Assembly (NCBI RefSeq): GCF_021030645.1
Contig: NZ_JACGCJ010000010.1
Location: forward strand, 29,902-93,901
Source: Agrilactobacillus fermenti
GTDB taxonomy: Bacteria > Bacillota > Bacilli > Lactobacillales > Lactobacillaceae
Direction of reading: 5' to 3'
DNA length: 64,000 nucleotides
Shown here: positions 36,028-44,949 of the stretch, one piece after another
Numbering within the stretch: position 1 is the stretch's first letter
How the letters are laid out: each line of letters begins with the position of its first letter
Position numbers and translations under genes: made by a program
Notes under the pieces: generated by a model
What the model saw: only the letters and a program-made list of their open reading frames with translations
Database searches by the model: none
What the model was told of the DNA's origin: nothing

Positions 36028-37268
36028 TGAAACACAGATATAAATTTGGCTTCATGACCTTATTTTTAGTTGGCTTGACCACTAGTATTTTATCCACTTC
36101 AGTTGTTTTAGCAGATGAAGTTAGTGAGGCGCAAAATGCGTTAGATGCGAATAAAGCGCAAAGTAATGACTTGAATCAGCAAATTCAAGATCAAGAGAAT
36201 AAGGTCGCTCAATTAAACAATCAAGTCGCTAATAAAACTTTAGAGATCAGTAAAACCCAAAAGAATATCAGTGCTAACCAGGCCAAATTAGCAAAACTAG
36301 ATACTAAGATCACTAAGACCCAAAAAGAAGTTAAGCAAAGACGGCAAACTTTGCAAAGTCAATTAGTGAATCTGCAAAAGCAGTCCAATAAGAGTGCTTT
36401 AGGAAATGTTTATGCAGATTTTATTTTAAGTGGGTCCGATTTATCGGATATTGTGAGCCGAGCTGTTGCTGTGCAAAAAATCAATACTGCTAATCATGCG
36501 GCTTTGACAGCCTTAACGGATGCCCAGCAGAAATTACAAACTTTTAAAGATCAACAACAAACTCAACAAGCGGCATTGGTCAATGCTAAGCAGCAGCTAG
36601 AAACGGAAAAGGCAAAATTAGATACTGCTAAGTTAGAAGCGACCAACCAGCAGACGCAGCTGCAAAACCAGTTGAATGCGAACCAAGCAGCTACTTCTGG
36701 TCTGCAAGATCAGCTGAAGGCTGCTCAGGATAAGCAAGCTCAAATTGAAGCTGCCTTAAAAGCAGCCCAGGCTAAAGCAGCACAGACGCAGACTGCAACA
36801 GCGAATCAACAGACGGAGGCAACAAGTGCTGCAACCACGGCAACGGCATCTGGGGCCGATTTAGCTGCGAATAATAGTGATTATCAAGCTGCACTCAATG
36901 CCAATTTACCTAGTAGTGCTGCTAATAACAAGATTATTCAAGATGCCATGCAATATTTAGGTGTCCCCTATGTGTGGGGTGGTACGACTCCGGCCGGTTT
37001 CGATTGTTCAGGTTTGGTTTATTATTGTTATAAACTAGAAGGTAAAACTGTGCCTCGAGTTTCTCAGGGCCAGAGCACAGTTGGGCAATATGTGAGCCTA
37101 AATAATTTACAACCAGGCGACCTATTATTCTGGGGTGGTGTTGGTACCGCCCATCACGTAGCTATTTATATTGGTAACGGCCAGTACATTCATGCACCGC
37201 AACCGGGTGAGAATGTCAAAATCGGAAGCATTGCTTGGTTCCGACCTGATTTCGGCCGGCGTTATTAA
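36027..37268 (+). CDS. Secreted NlpC/P60 peptidoglycan endopeptidase with coiled coil
   Basis: The 413-residue preprotein has a signal peptide ending near SVVLA-DE (about residue 30), then about 230 residues of Q- and K-rich coiled coil (EAQNALDANK, QQIQDQENKVAQLNN), an alanine/threonine linker and a C-terminal NlpC/P60 domain from about residue 298. The catalytic cysteine is in GFDCSGLVYYCY and the histidine in AHHVAIYIGNGQYIH. Such hydrolases cut D-glutamyl-L-lysine bonds at the septum during cell separation; the layout resembles the p40/p75 and PcsB-like proteins of lactobacilli. Start ATG 36027 is set by GGAGG at 36013-36017. Confidence 0.92.
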   Translation: MKHRYKFGFMTLFLVGLTTSILSTSVVLADEVSEAQNALDANKAQSNDLNQQIQDQENKVAQLNNQVANKTLEISKTQKNISANQAKLAKLDTKITKTQKEVKQRRQTLQSQLVNLQKQSNKSALGNVYADFILSGSDLSDIVSRAVAVQKINTANHAALTALTDAQQKLQTFKDQQQTQQAALVNAKQQLETEKAKLDTAKLEATNQQTQLQNQLNANQAATSGLQDQLKAAQDKQAQIEAALKAAQAKAAQTQTATANQQTEATSAATTATASGADLAANNSDYQAALNANLPSSAANNKIIQDAMQYLGVPYVWGGTTPAGFDCSGLVYYCYKLEGKTVPRVSQGQSTVGQYVSLNNLQPGDLLFWGGVGTAHHVAIYIGNGQYIHAPQPGENVKIGSIAWFRPDFGRRY

Positions 37269-37354
37269 ATTTAAGTTCTGAACAGTTAATCCTTTTGTCT
37301 AACTAGGGGACTATGCTATGATTGTCAGTAAATAATTTAGGGAGCGACAAAACG

Positions 37355-37924
37355 ATGATGAGGACACAAGAACGTCATTTGATTGTGATCACTGGCGCTG
37401 CCGGTACTGGCAAGACAACGGTCAGCCACTATTTGGAGCAACAGTTTGGGGTAACCCGAGTATTGACTCATACGACGCGTTCACCTCGGCAAGGTGAGAC
37501 TGACGGGGTAGATTATTATTTTGAGACTGAGGCCTCATTTTTCAAAAATCATTTTATTGAACACGTCACTTATGGTGGGCATTTATATGGCTCTTCTGAA
37601 GAAGGGCTGGAGCGAGCCTTTAAGAAGAATCGCTTAGTATGTCTCGTGTTAGATACGGCTGGTGCCCAAACTTATTTACAACGTTTCCCTGAGTTAGTAA
37701 CGATTTTATATTTAACGGTCAATGATCCGGATCAGTTAAAAGAACGGATGGTTCAACGTGGTGACAGCGTGACGGCTTTACAGCAGCGCATTCATTCAGA
37801 TGAGTATATCCGTGATTTGCAAGTTCCAACCTCATTACAGCGGCATGTCAAGATCATTGTCAATGATCATTGGCAAGCAACGACGGCTAAATTGAATCAG
37901 TTAATGTTGCAGCTAGACGATTGA
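37355..37924 (+). CDS. Guanylate-kinase-like P-loop protein
   Basis: The 189-residue protein has the kinase P-loop ITGAAGTGKTTVSHYL, followed by LTHTTRSPRQGETDGVDYYF, which is the guanylate kinase GMP-binding block (family TTRxPRxGExxGxDYxF), and YGGHLYG (family NYYGT). Length fits Gmk, but the essential chromosomal gmk of lactobacilli usually sits beside rpoZ, so this is probably a second, specialised copy. Start ATG 37355 follows GGGAG; a longer frame from 37322 lacks a good site. Its role is unknown. Confidence 0.8.
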   Translation: MMRTQERHLIVITGAAGTGKTTVSHYLEQQFGVTRVLTHTTRSPRQGETDGVDYYFETEASFFKNHFIEHVTYGGHLYGSSEEGLERAFKKNRLVCLVLDTAGAQTYLQRFPELVTILYLTVNDPDQLKERMVQRGDSVTALQQRIHSDEYIRDLQVPTSLQRHVKIIVNDHWQATTAKLNQLMLQLDD

Positions 37925-37925
37925 G

Positions 37926-38774
37926 TTAATTTTGCAGTACTTGCTGGATTTGTCGGTGTACGCGGTGCCGTTCGGTTGATGTAATTTTTTGAAATGATTG
38001 GCCATTGATCAACTGTTCCGTGCCGTTAAGCTGATCAGATTGAATATGATGGATGCCTTTACCACTCACCTGACTAACTGCGAGTCTTGTAAGTGGTAAA
38101 TTTGTTTTAAATCCAGCGTTTTTGGCAATGCGAAGGTATTTTGGTAGATTGTGCAGTTGCTTTTGCTGCGTCAATTTTTGAAAACTGGCCTTGAGGACTT
38201 GCTGCTGGCGGAGTTGTCGGCCATAGTCGCCTCTGGGATCCTGATAACGCATCCGCATGTAACTGAGCGCTTGGCTTGGGGTTAAAGTCAGCTTACCCTT
38301 TGTAAAGTGATGATGATCAAATGTGAAGTCCAGTGAATTTTGAACGGTTATTTTGCCAACTGCCTGCATGATTTGGGTCACGCTATGCATATTTACCACA
38401 GCATAATAAGAAATCGTGACATTTAATAGAGTCGCAATTTTTGCACGTACCAGTTTAAGGCCACCTACCGTATAGGCGCTATTGAGTTTGAGTTGTTTAC
38501 CGGCAATCTTAATAGGAATGTCGCGCTCAATACTTGTCAGATGGCAAAGGCCTTTTTGTGGGTTGATCGTGGCTAGAATCATCGTGTCGGTGCAGCCACG
38601 GTCATTACGGCCTAGAGCACCAGTATCTGTTCCTAAAAGCAGGATATTAAAGGGCTTTTGGGTAGCAGCGGTAGCGGTAGATCGTGGTTGGATACATAAA
38701 AATAGACTAAGTAAAATCATCAAAATAAGGCTCATTTTCATAATTTTGTGAGTTGAATTTATTTTAGAAAACAA
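37926..38774 (-). CDS. LytR-CpsA-Psr (LCP) family cell-wall ligase
   Basis: The 282-residue protein has an N-terminal membrane anchor and an LCP domain: FNILLLGTDTG, RNDRGCTDTMILATINPQK, SIERDIPI (the arginine/aspartate ligand site) and ALSYMRMRYQDPRGDYGRQLRQQQVL. LCP enzymes attach teichoic acids or polysaccharides to peptidoglycan. No ATG near the start has a ribosome binding site. TTG 38774 follows GGAGGT with 8-nt spacing, so I start there. That site lies within a 12-bp hairpin (38775-38810). The gene follows a kinase-regulator pair and may be part of its transcript. Confidence 0.85.
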   Translation of the reverse strand: MFSKINSTHKIMKMSLILMILLSLFLCIQPRSTATAATQKPFNILLLGTDTGALGRNDRGCTDTMILATINPQKGLCHLTSIERDIPIKIAGKQLKLNSAYTVGGLKLVRAKIATLLNVTISYYAVVNMHSVTQIMQAVGKITVQNSLDFTFDHHHFTKGKLTLTPSQALSYMRMRYQDPRGDYGRQLRQQQVLKASFQKLTQQKQLHNLPKYLRIAKNAGFKTNLPLTRLAVSQVSGKGIHHIQSDQLNGTEQLINGQSFQKITSTERHRVHRQIQQVLQN

Positions 38775-38817
38775 TAGGCTTACCTCCAAATATTTGTTGA
38801 GGTAAGCCTACTTTTTT
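38775..38817. promoter_or_regulatory. Hairpin that sequesters the LCP ribosome binding site
   Basis: TAGGCTTACCTC and GAGGTAAGCCTA form a perfect 12-bp stem with a 12-nt loop. On the minus strand the right arm contains the GGAGGT site of the LCP gene. On the plus strand the hairpin is followed by CTTTTTT and reads as a terminator, but the plus-strand gene before it is far away. The kinase stop codon is at 38816. Confidence 0.7.
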
Positions 38818-40195
38818 AATGTGGCATTTCCGTGGCAAAGTGGATCGTTACCGAAAATCGGTGTTGTGCTGCTTTAACAGTTAGCTGGCCGTGATATTTT
38901 TGAACGATTGCTTGAACAATAGCCAAACCAAGGCCACTGCCAGATTCTGTCGTACTTCTTGAGGTTGCGCCAACGGTAAATGGCTTTAGGAGTTGGGCAC
39001 TGTCTTTGATCGTGCCATTAAACGAGTTGGTGACCGTTAAGACGAGCTGTGTGTTGACAAGGGCCAATTGGATCGAAATCGGTCCTTGATCAGCGTAACG
39101 GATAGCGTTGGTTAATAAATTGGTCAACAGGAGTTGGACATCCAATTTTGCAAACTTAACTGAGGGCAGATCTTTGGCAATCGTAAGCTGAAAGGTCAAT
39201 TGCTTTGTTTTAGCAAGCGGCTGCAGGCGAGCCAATTGTTGGTTTAAGACATCGGCTAGATTTAATGATTGGATAGAGTCTGAGGGTGCTTGCTGTAATT
39301 TGATCAATTTCAGCATTTGATTAATGAGTGCCGTGAGCTGTTCTGTTTGGCTAATGATCTCAGCACTGGCTTCAGAAGTCTCGATACCATCTTTAATAGC
39401 ATGGGCATAGGCTTCAATCACAGTTAAAGGCGTTTTTAGCTCATGCGCTAAATCAGAGCTTAGTTGCTGAATAGCCTTGTTTTGCTGTTGTAGATCTGTC
39501 TCATGCTGCTGAATGGTTTGACTCATGAGATCAATATTTTTCCCCAGTTCACCTAATTCGTTGGCAGGGTAGATAAGCATCGGACTGAAATCTTGTTGCC
39601 TGATTTGTTTAGTTTTATGTTGGTAAGTGCGAATCGTTCGAATCAAAGGTGTCGTAAATAAAAGGATCGCAATGATCATGAGCACCAGTAGTAATAGCAG
39701 CATTGCCAGATAAAAGCTAATGAAAGTACCAGCCGTCTCTGTGAAGTGTACGGTTGACAAACCGACCAGATAGATACGTTGATGATATAAAAACATTGTG
39801 GTCATAAAGGTCGATTTCTGCTGTGTTTGATTATAATTTTTAACCACTGTTTCGCGATTGTGGACACGTTTTAAATCATGAGTCGTGACCCAAATCTTTT
39901 TTAAAGCAACACCTTGACGTTGAAATTTAAGCTGAACTTGTTCGTTAAAGTCAGCCAAATTATATTTATTTGCGGATAAGGTAATGACACTAGCGCCATA
40001 TTTATCCTGGATTTGCTGCTGACTGCTGCCTTGATGGACAGCGTAAGTTGCATCGGTAACCTTTTGCCGTTGGCTATACCAATAAAAATAAGGCAGCACG
40101 TATTTCGTACCTAAAACGGTAAATAGAGAGCCGAGCAATAACACCATTAGAACAATGGCTAAGAGCTGCTGCCGTAAACTATGCATTTTCTTCAA
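38816..40195 (-). CDS. Sensor histidine kinase, EnvZ/BaeS type
   Basis: The 459-residue kinase has a membrane helix at residues 9-33, an extracellular loop of about 130 residues, a second helix near 170-190, a HAMP segment and a HisKA domain with SSDLAHELKTPLTVIEAY (His near residue 252). The ATPase domain has NLLTNAIRYA (N box), and GSGLGLAIVQAIV (G2 box). It overlaps the regulator gene by 17 bp. The pair lies between two wall-related genes (LCP and NlpC/P60), so control of cell-wall functions is plausible but is inference. Confidence 0.9.
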   Translation of the reverse strand: MKKMHSLRQQLLAIVLMVLLLGSLFTVLGTKYVLPYFYWYSQRQKVTDATYAVHQGSSQQQIQDKYGASVITLSANKYNLADFNEQVQLKFQRQGVALKKIWVTTHDLKRVHNRETVVKNYNQTQQKSTFMTTMFLYHQRIYLVGLSTVHFTETAGTFISFYLAMLLLLLVLMIIAILLFTTPLIRTIRTYQHKTKQIRQQDFSPMLIYPANELGELGKNIDLMSQTIQQHETDLQQQNKAIQQLSSDLAHELKTPLTVIEAYAHAIKDGIETSEASAEIISQTEQLTALINQMLKLIKLQQAPSDSIQSLNLADVLNQQLARLQPLAKTKQLTFQLTIAKDLPSVKFAKLDVQLLLTNLLTNAIRYADQGPISIQLALVNTQLVLTVTNSFNGTIKDSAQLLKPFTVGATSRSTTESGSGLGLAIVQAIVQKYHGQLTVKAAQHRFSVTIHFATEMPH

Positions 40196-40823
40196 AATAA
40201 TATCCTAATCCTCGCTTATTCTTAATGATATTTTTATCAACTTTTTCTCGAATTCTTTTGACGTGAGTATCCACAACGCGTGGGTCGCCATCAAAATCTA
40301 AGCCCCAGATACGATCAATCAGCTGTAATCTTGAAAATACCTGTCCAGGTTGTTGCGCTAAAGCATCGAGTAACTGAAATTCTTTATTGGTTAAGGTATA
40401 GGTTTGACCTTGCCAGATGATTTCTTGGTTATTGCGGTTAAGTGTCAAATTGGTCAGGCGCCGTACATCGGATAGATTCAATAAGTGTTGAATCCGTAAC
40501 AATAAAATATCTGGATTGAAAGGTTTGCGAATAAAATCATCGGCACCATTTTTGAGTGATGTGATCTCATCTTCAGGCAGGTCTTTAGCGGTCAACATGA
40601 TGGTTTTGGTCATACCAAGTGCCTGAATATAACGAATGACCTCTAAGCCATCCACTTCGGGCAGCATCCAATCGACAACGGCCAAATCGATTGGCTTAGC
40701 ATCAATCAAATCGATTGCTTCAGTACCGGTCGCCGCTGTCAAGACAAAAAAATGGGCGCGTTCAAGATATTTCTTAATGATTTTTTGTAAAGGTAGGTTA
40801 TCTTCGACAATTAAAATGTTCAT
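40179..40823 (-). CDS. OmpR-family response regulator
   Basis: The 214-residue protein has a receiver domain (VEDNLPLQ acidic pocket, DLAVVDWMLPEVDG with the phospho-acceptor Asp near residue 51, and FIRKPF lysine) and a winged helix with LTNKEFQLLDALAQQPGQVFSR and RVVDTHVKRIREKV. It is the partner of the overlapping kinase. The divergent NlpC/P60 gene at 41120 shares its promoter region and could be a target. The ribosome binding site is GAGGTG. Confidence 0.93.
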   Translation of the reverse strand: MNILIVEDNLPLQKIIKKYLERAHFFVLTAATGTEAIDLIDAKPIDLAVVDWMLPEVDGLEVIRYIQALGMTKTIMLTAKDLPEDEITSLKNGADDFIRKPFNPDILLLRIQHLLNLSDVRRLTNLTLNRNNQEIIWQGQTYTLTNKEFQLLDALAQQPGQVFSRLQLIDRIWGLDFDGDPRVVDTHVKRIREKVDKNIIKNKRGLGYYFEENA

Positions 40824-41017
40824 AATTCACCTCAATATAATTAATAACGCATGTTTGTGTCAATTCTGTGACATTGTTCATAAGCAAACTTATATACCGA
40901 TATAAAAGGATTTTTTATAGAAAAATTAATAAATATTTCAATTTTGTCACTTCGAAAGCTGTCAAGTGTAATGTTTCCTTTGTGTTCCTGTAACACTCCT
41001 GAAACAAACGATGTGTA

Positions 41018-41101
41018 TTATAAATATCGTTGGTTGATTGATAGTCAGCTATTTCAAATTTAAGAAAATTAAGACATTAAATAAAAAAACGATATTTATA
41101 A
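41018..41101 (+). promoter_or_regulatory. Long-range inverted repeat in the leader of the SH3-NlpC/P60 gene
   Basis: TTATAAATATCGTT (41018-41031) and AACGATATTTATAA (41088-41101) are perfect 14-bp arms separated by 56 nt, ending 5 nt before the GGAGG site of the wall-hydrolase gene. In the mRNA they would form a stem closing the leader, perhaps protecting the message or exposing the site. The promoter should lie just upstream; I see no other gene in 40824-41119. Confidence 0.55.
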
Positions 41102-41119
41102 ATTGTGGAGGAACATACT

Positions 41120-41818
41120 TTGAAGTTATCTGTTAAAAAAGTTTCAATGGCTCTTACTACTGCTGGTGTTTTAGGTGTTGCTGGATTTTTAAATACAAAC
41201 CAAGATACAAATAAAGCACAAGCTGCAACTGCTGGCGAAACAGCAAGTGTGAGTGCAAAGAGTGCAATTAACGTTTATGCACAGCCAAGTGCCAATGCTC
41301 AAGTTGTCAGTCATTTAGATAGTGGCAGTTCTTGGAAAGTTGGTCAAGTCACTCAAAGCGAAGGCAAGACATGGTACTTAGTTGGTGCAAACCAATGGGT
41401 TGATGCTTCAAGTATGGCAGATGGCGTTGCGGTTGCCCAAGCACCTGCTGGCACTGATGCACAAATCCAAAAAGTTATTAGTGTGGCTCAACAACAAATT
41501 GGCAAGCCTTACGTATGGGGTGCTAAAGGTCCTAACGCATTTGATTGTTCTGGTCTGATGAATTATGTCTTTAAACAAGCAACTGGCCGTGATATCGGTG
41601 GCTGGACGGTTCCTCAAGAAAGTGCTGGGACAATTGTTAGCCCAATGCAAGCTAAACCTGGCGATTTATTATTCTGGGGTGGTCGTGGGGCAACTTATCA
41701 TGTTGCTTTATTCATTGGTAATGGTCAATATATTCATGCACCACAACCTGGTCAAAACGTGACCGTTGCTAATGTATCACCTTACTTCTGGCCTTCATTT
41801 GCAGTACGCGTACTTTAA
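41120..41818 (+). CDS. Secreted SH3b-NlpC/P60 endopeptidase
   Basis: The 232-residue preprotein has a signal peptide (KKVSMALTTAGVLGVAGFL, cleavage near AQA-AT), an SH3b cell-wall-binding domain at about 40-110 (INVYAQPSANAQVVSHLDSG, TWYLVGANQWVDAS) and a C-terminal NlpC/P60 domain. Catalytic Cys is in FDCSGLMNYVF and His in YHVALFIGNGQYIH. The end of the domain is nearly the same as in the protein at 36027. TTG 41120 is the start because GGAGG at 41107-41111 is 8 nt away. It cleaves wall peptides; the SH3b domain targets it to the wall. Confidence 0.92.
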   Translation: MKLSVKKVSMALTTAGVLGVAGFLNTNQDTNKAQAATAGETASVSAKSAINVYAQPSANAQVVSHLDSGSSWKVGQVTQSEGKTWYLVGANQWVDASSMADGVAVAQAPAGTDAQIQKVISVAQQQIGKPYVWGAKGPNAFDCSGLMNYVFKQATGRDIGGWTVPQESAGTIVSPMQAKPGDLLFWGGRGATYHVALFIGNGQYIHAPQPGQNVTVANVSPYFWPSFAVRVL

Positions 41819-41850
41819 TTCATATATTTTATATCTATGACAAAATACAT

Positions 41851-41892
41851 ATCGGAGATGAGTTGCATATAAACTCAGATCCGGTTTTTTTG
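41851..41892 (+). terminator. Terminator of the SH3b-NlpC/P60 gene
   Basis: ATCGGAGATGAGTT and AACTCAGATCCGGT pair with two mismatches around GCATATA, followed by T7. Confidence 0.8.
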
Positions 41893-41984
41893 TTTGTATC
41901 GGTTCTCAGGCAAGGCTATTTTAGTTTGCACGTGTCCTAGAAATATAAAGATATAGATTACAGAAACATACAATAGGCACATAA

Positions 41985-42032
41985 AAACGGGTATCAGGAC
42001 AAAACTAATGTTTTGTTTCTGATACCCGTTTA
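41985..42032 (-). terminator. Terminator of the repeat-D module
   Basis: AAACGGGTATCAG and CTGATACCCGTTT form the outer stem, and ACAAAAC/GTTTTGT the inner stem. The inner core equals that of the terminators after copies B and C, while the outer stem differs. It ends the leftward oppA paralogue transcript. Confidence 0.85.
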
Positions 42033-42050
42033 TTTACAAATAGCTTTGGC

Positions 42051-42169
42051 TTAAATGTGTTCCAAAAGGCAACACCATCACCTAACGACAAATCACTCAA
42101 ATGGCAAACCCACCATTCATCGTGATTCTTGTTAGTGCTCTGGTGCTAAACGCTTTTTGTCACACTCTG
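42051..42169 (-). repeat. 120-nt structured 3'-UTR repeat, copy D
   Basis: On the minus strand it begins one base after the TAG stop of the second oligopeptide-binding protein. Outer arms are GTGT-GA-CAAAA-AGC and GCC-TTTTG-GA-ACAC, with a symmetric GA/GA internal loop. The inner arms are GAGCACTAAC with CGTTAGGTGA, AATCAC with GTGATT, AATGG with CCATT. The module terminator follows. Confidence 0.87.
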
Positions 42170-42170
42170 A

Positions 42171-43811
42171 CTATTTGATATACGTTCCGACAAAGTTGTA
42201 CGTATTTTGGGGGCTGTATTTCAGATTCTTAACTTTCTTGTTGACTAAGTGTGCTTCGACTGTTTGATATAGTGGGATAACACCTTGCGTATTCGTTAAT
42301 AGTGTTTGAGCTTTCATCAAGTCATTGTAACGTGCTTGTGGGTCAAGTGCATCCGTTGTCTTGCTAGCTTCGACTAATTTATCATAGTCGCTATTAGACC
42401 ACTTGCCAAAGTTATAGTCATTGTTAGTGGTGAACAGGTCTAGGAATGAAATTGGATCAGGGTAATCAGCTTGCCAACCGCCGAGAACCATCTGGAATTG
42501 GCCGTTGGTTGAACGGGTGACCCGGGTCTTAAATGGAACGCTGTTCAAAGTAACTTTCAAATTCGGTAGAGCTTGCTGCCAAGCGCTTTGCAAGTATTCT
42601 GCTAATTTTTTGGCAGAATCCGTATCATCATGTAGCAAGGTAACTGTGATTTTCTTCTTGCTGACTTCTTTCAAGCCTTCATTGAAAAGTGCTTTAGCTT
42701 TGGCCTTATCAAAGTTATCAGCGGCCTCATCTTGAGCTTTAGCATCAGCGGCAAAATCTTTACCATTGCTTGGATTTTCCATGATACCTTGTGGTGTGGC
42801 ATTATCAGCAACGATCGAGCCATCACCGAGCACTTTCTTGACCATTTCTTCACGGTTGATAGCCAAAGATAACCCTTGCCGCAGCTTCTCATTCTTGAAC
42901 TCTGGTAATTTCTTCTGGTTCATTTCAATGTAAGTGGTCCGAGATTGTTTCCGAGGTACAAAAGCAGGATCTTTCCGCATTTGTTGAGCATTTTCACCGG
43001 TTAGGATTGCATCGTCTAACTTATTAGACTGATATAAGTTCAAAGCGGTAGATGGATCTTTAACGACTTGAACTTTGATCTTATTCAATTTAACAGCTTT
43101 GGCGTTCCAATAGTTTTTGTTTTTAACTTCTGTCCAAGTGTTATTGGTACCTGTCCAGCCCTTCAAAACGAATGGGCCGTTGCTTAAGCTGTATTTAGCT
43201 GTGGTCCCAAATTTCTTGCCGGTCTTTTTGACGAACTTTTCATTTTGGGGGAAGAAAGTTTGGAAAGCTAAGAGTGAATTAAAGTATGGGACAGCTTGAG
43301 TCAAATCAATTTGTAACGTGTACTTATCTAAAGCCTTGATACCTAAAGCACTGACTGGCTTTTTCTTGTTCATGATATCTTTGGCGTTTGCCACGGGTTC
43401 AAATAAATAAGCATATTGGGAACCAGTTTTGGGATTAACCGTACGCCGCCAAGCAAAGACAAAATCATTAGCAGTCACAGGGTCACCATTAGACCATTTA
43501 GCATCGTGACGCAGCTTGATCGTGTAAGTTTTACCGTCATTTGTAGGTTTAACCACGTTAGTTGCAATGGCGGGTTCAATATTTTTGCCATTGTAACGAT
43601 AGAGACCATCCATGGTATCTAAGTTTGCCTGCCCACTAATGGCATCTACGATCATGGAAGGATCCATACTTTGAATGGTATCTTTTTCCATTCGTGTAAA
43701 AGTTTGGTTACTGGCCGCTTGAACAGTACTTTTGGCACTTAATAAAGTGGTACCAAAAGTACTGAGGGCGGTTAATGCTAAACCTAAATGAAGTAATTTT
43801 TTGAGTTTCAT
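42171..43811 (-). CDS. Oligopeptide-binding protein, OppA paralogue without lipobox
   Basis: The 546-residue family-5 binding protein begins with MKLKKLLHLGLALTAL and a signal sequence ending near VQA-AS, with no cysteine, so it should be released or held otherwise rather than lipid-anchored. The mature part (FTRMEKDTIQSMDPSMIVDAIS, ATNVVKPTNDGKTYTIKLRHDAKW, SWQ ADYPDPISFLDLF-like block) is closely related to the lipoprotein OppA at 48054. It follows oppF beyond a terminator at 43887-43936, so it is probably expressed partly on its own. It may bind peptides for OppBCDF or act as an extracellular peptide sensor; the last point is inference. Confidence 0.88.
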   Translation of the reverse strand: MKLKKLLHLGLALTALSTFGTTLLSAKSTVQAASNQTFTRMEKDTIQSMDPSMIVDAISGQANLDTMDGLYRYNGKNIEPAIATNVVKPTNDGKTYTIKLRHDAKWSNGDPVTANDFVFAWRRTVNPKTGSQYAYLFEPVANAKDIMNKKKPVSALGIKALDKYTLQIDLTQAVPYFNSLLAFQTFFPQNEKFVKKTGKKFGTTAKYSLSNGPFVLKGWTGTNNTWTEVKNKNYWNAKAVKLNKIKVQVVKDPSTALNLYQSNKLDDAILTGENAQQMRKDPAFVPRKQSRTTYIEMNQKKLPEFKNEKLRQGLSLAINREEMVKKVLGDGSIVADNATPQGIMENPSNGKDFAADAKAQDEAADNFDKAKAKALFNEGLKEVSKKKITVTLLHDDTDSAKKLAEYLQSAWQQALPNLKVTLNSVPFKTRVTRSTNGQFQMVLGGWQADYPDPISFLDLFTTNNDYNFGKWSNSDYDKLVEASKTTDALDPQARYNDLMKAQTLLTNTQGVIPLYQTVEAHLVNKKVKNLKYSPQNTYNFVGTYIK

Positions 43812-43886
43812 TTTTCTGCCTCCTTAAAATCATATATTAATATTACATTAGAGATTAATTAAAGTAAATACCGTTTTTTAATTAAA

Positions 43887-43936
43887 CACAAAAAAGAACT
43901 GCTTTGTCATTGGCTGATAAGCAGTTCTTTTTATAT
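43887..43936 (-). terminator. Terminator between oppF and the second binding-protein gene
   Basis: AAAAAAGAACTGCTT and AAGCAGTTCTTTTT form a strong stem with a TGTCATTGGCTGAT loop. Its T run on the minus strand ends the opp transcript before the paralogue at 42171. Confidence 0.85.
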
Positions 43937-43965
43937 GTTATTTGGAATAATGAGATTATGTGATT

Positions 43966-44949
43966 TTAATTAGTCTCAGAAACCGTCTTTTTTTCATGGA
44001 TTTTATCGTAGCGCTCTTTATACATTTTAACTTCTTCATCAGCCGCGTAGACCATATGACCAGGAACGATCTCTTGAAGATAGCGGTCTTTTGAATCATC
44101 TTCAATTGAAGCATCGTAAGGCTGCGCTTTACGTTTGCGTTCGTATTCTGGGTCAGGCAGAGGCACTGCCGATAAAAGACTGGATGTATAAGGGTGTAGC
44201 GGATAGTTGTAAACTTCATCTGCCGTGGAAAGTTCCATTAAGCGGCCATTATGCATGACAGCAATTCGGTCAGAAATATATTTTACCATTGATAAATCAT
44301 GGGCAATGAAGAGATAAGTCAAATTCTGTTCTTTTTGAATATCTTCCAGTAAATTGACAACCTGAGCTTGAATCGAGACATCCAAAGCTGAAATTGGCTC
44401 ATCAGCGATAATGAAGCGTGGTTTAACAGCTAGTGCGCGTGCAATACCGATTCGTTGCCGCTGCCCACCAGAGAATTCATGGGGATAGCGCGTCATGTGA
44501 TCACGATTCAAACCGACAAGATCCAATAATTCTTCGACTCGGGCATCACGTTCTTGATCATTTTTGACTAGGTGGTGAATGTCCAGACCTTCAGCAATGA
44601 TATCTTTGATTTTCATCCGCGGGTTTAGTGAAGCATAAGGATCCTGGAAAATCATTTGCATTTCACGGCGAAATTCCAGCATTTCGGCCGAGTGATTTTT
44701 GATTTTACTGATATCGCGACCGTTAAATAGAATTTCACCATCAGTAGGATCATAGAGGCGAATGATACTGCGGCCGGTAGTACTTTTACCGGAACCAGAT
44801 TCACCTACAAGACCGAAAGTTTCACCTTCATAGATATCAAAAGAGATGTCGTCAATGGCGCGAACTTCATTTTTACGCCCAACATTGAAATATTGTTTTA
44901 AATGTTTGACTTCAACGATTTTTTTACGTTTTTCAGGGTTAGTTGCCAA
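43966..44949 (-). CDS. oppF: Oligopeptide ABC transporter ATPase OppF
   Basis: The 327-residue ATPase has Walker [13 protein letters not shown], the Q-loop region [13 protein letters not shown], signature [13 protein letters not shown], Walker [13 protein letters not shown] and the OppF-type C-terminal extension ([16 protein letters not shown]). It energises peptide import with OppD. TTG 44949 is the start: GAAGGAGG lies 8 nt upstream on the minus strand, and the longer frame to 45045 runs inside oppD. It overlaps oppD by 11 bp. Confidence 0.93.
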   Translation of the reverse strand: MATNPEKRKKIVEVKHLKQYFNVGRKNEVRAIDDISFDIYEGETFGLVGESGSGKSTTGRSIIRLYDPTDGEILFNGRDISKIKNHSAEMLEFRREMQMIFQDPYASLNPRMKIKDIIAEGLDIHHLVKNDQERDARVEELLDLVGLNRDHMTRYPHEFSGGQRQRIGIARALAVKPRFIIADEPISALDVSIQAQVVNLLEDIQKEQNLTYLFIAHDLSMVKYISDRIAVMHNGRLMELSTADEVYNYPLHPYTSSLLSAVPLPDPEYERKRKAQPYDASIEDDSKDRYLQEIVPGHMVYAADEEVKMYKERYDKIHEKKTVSETN

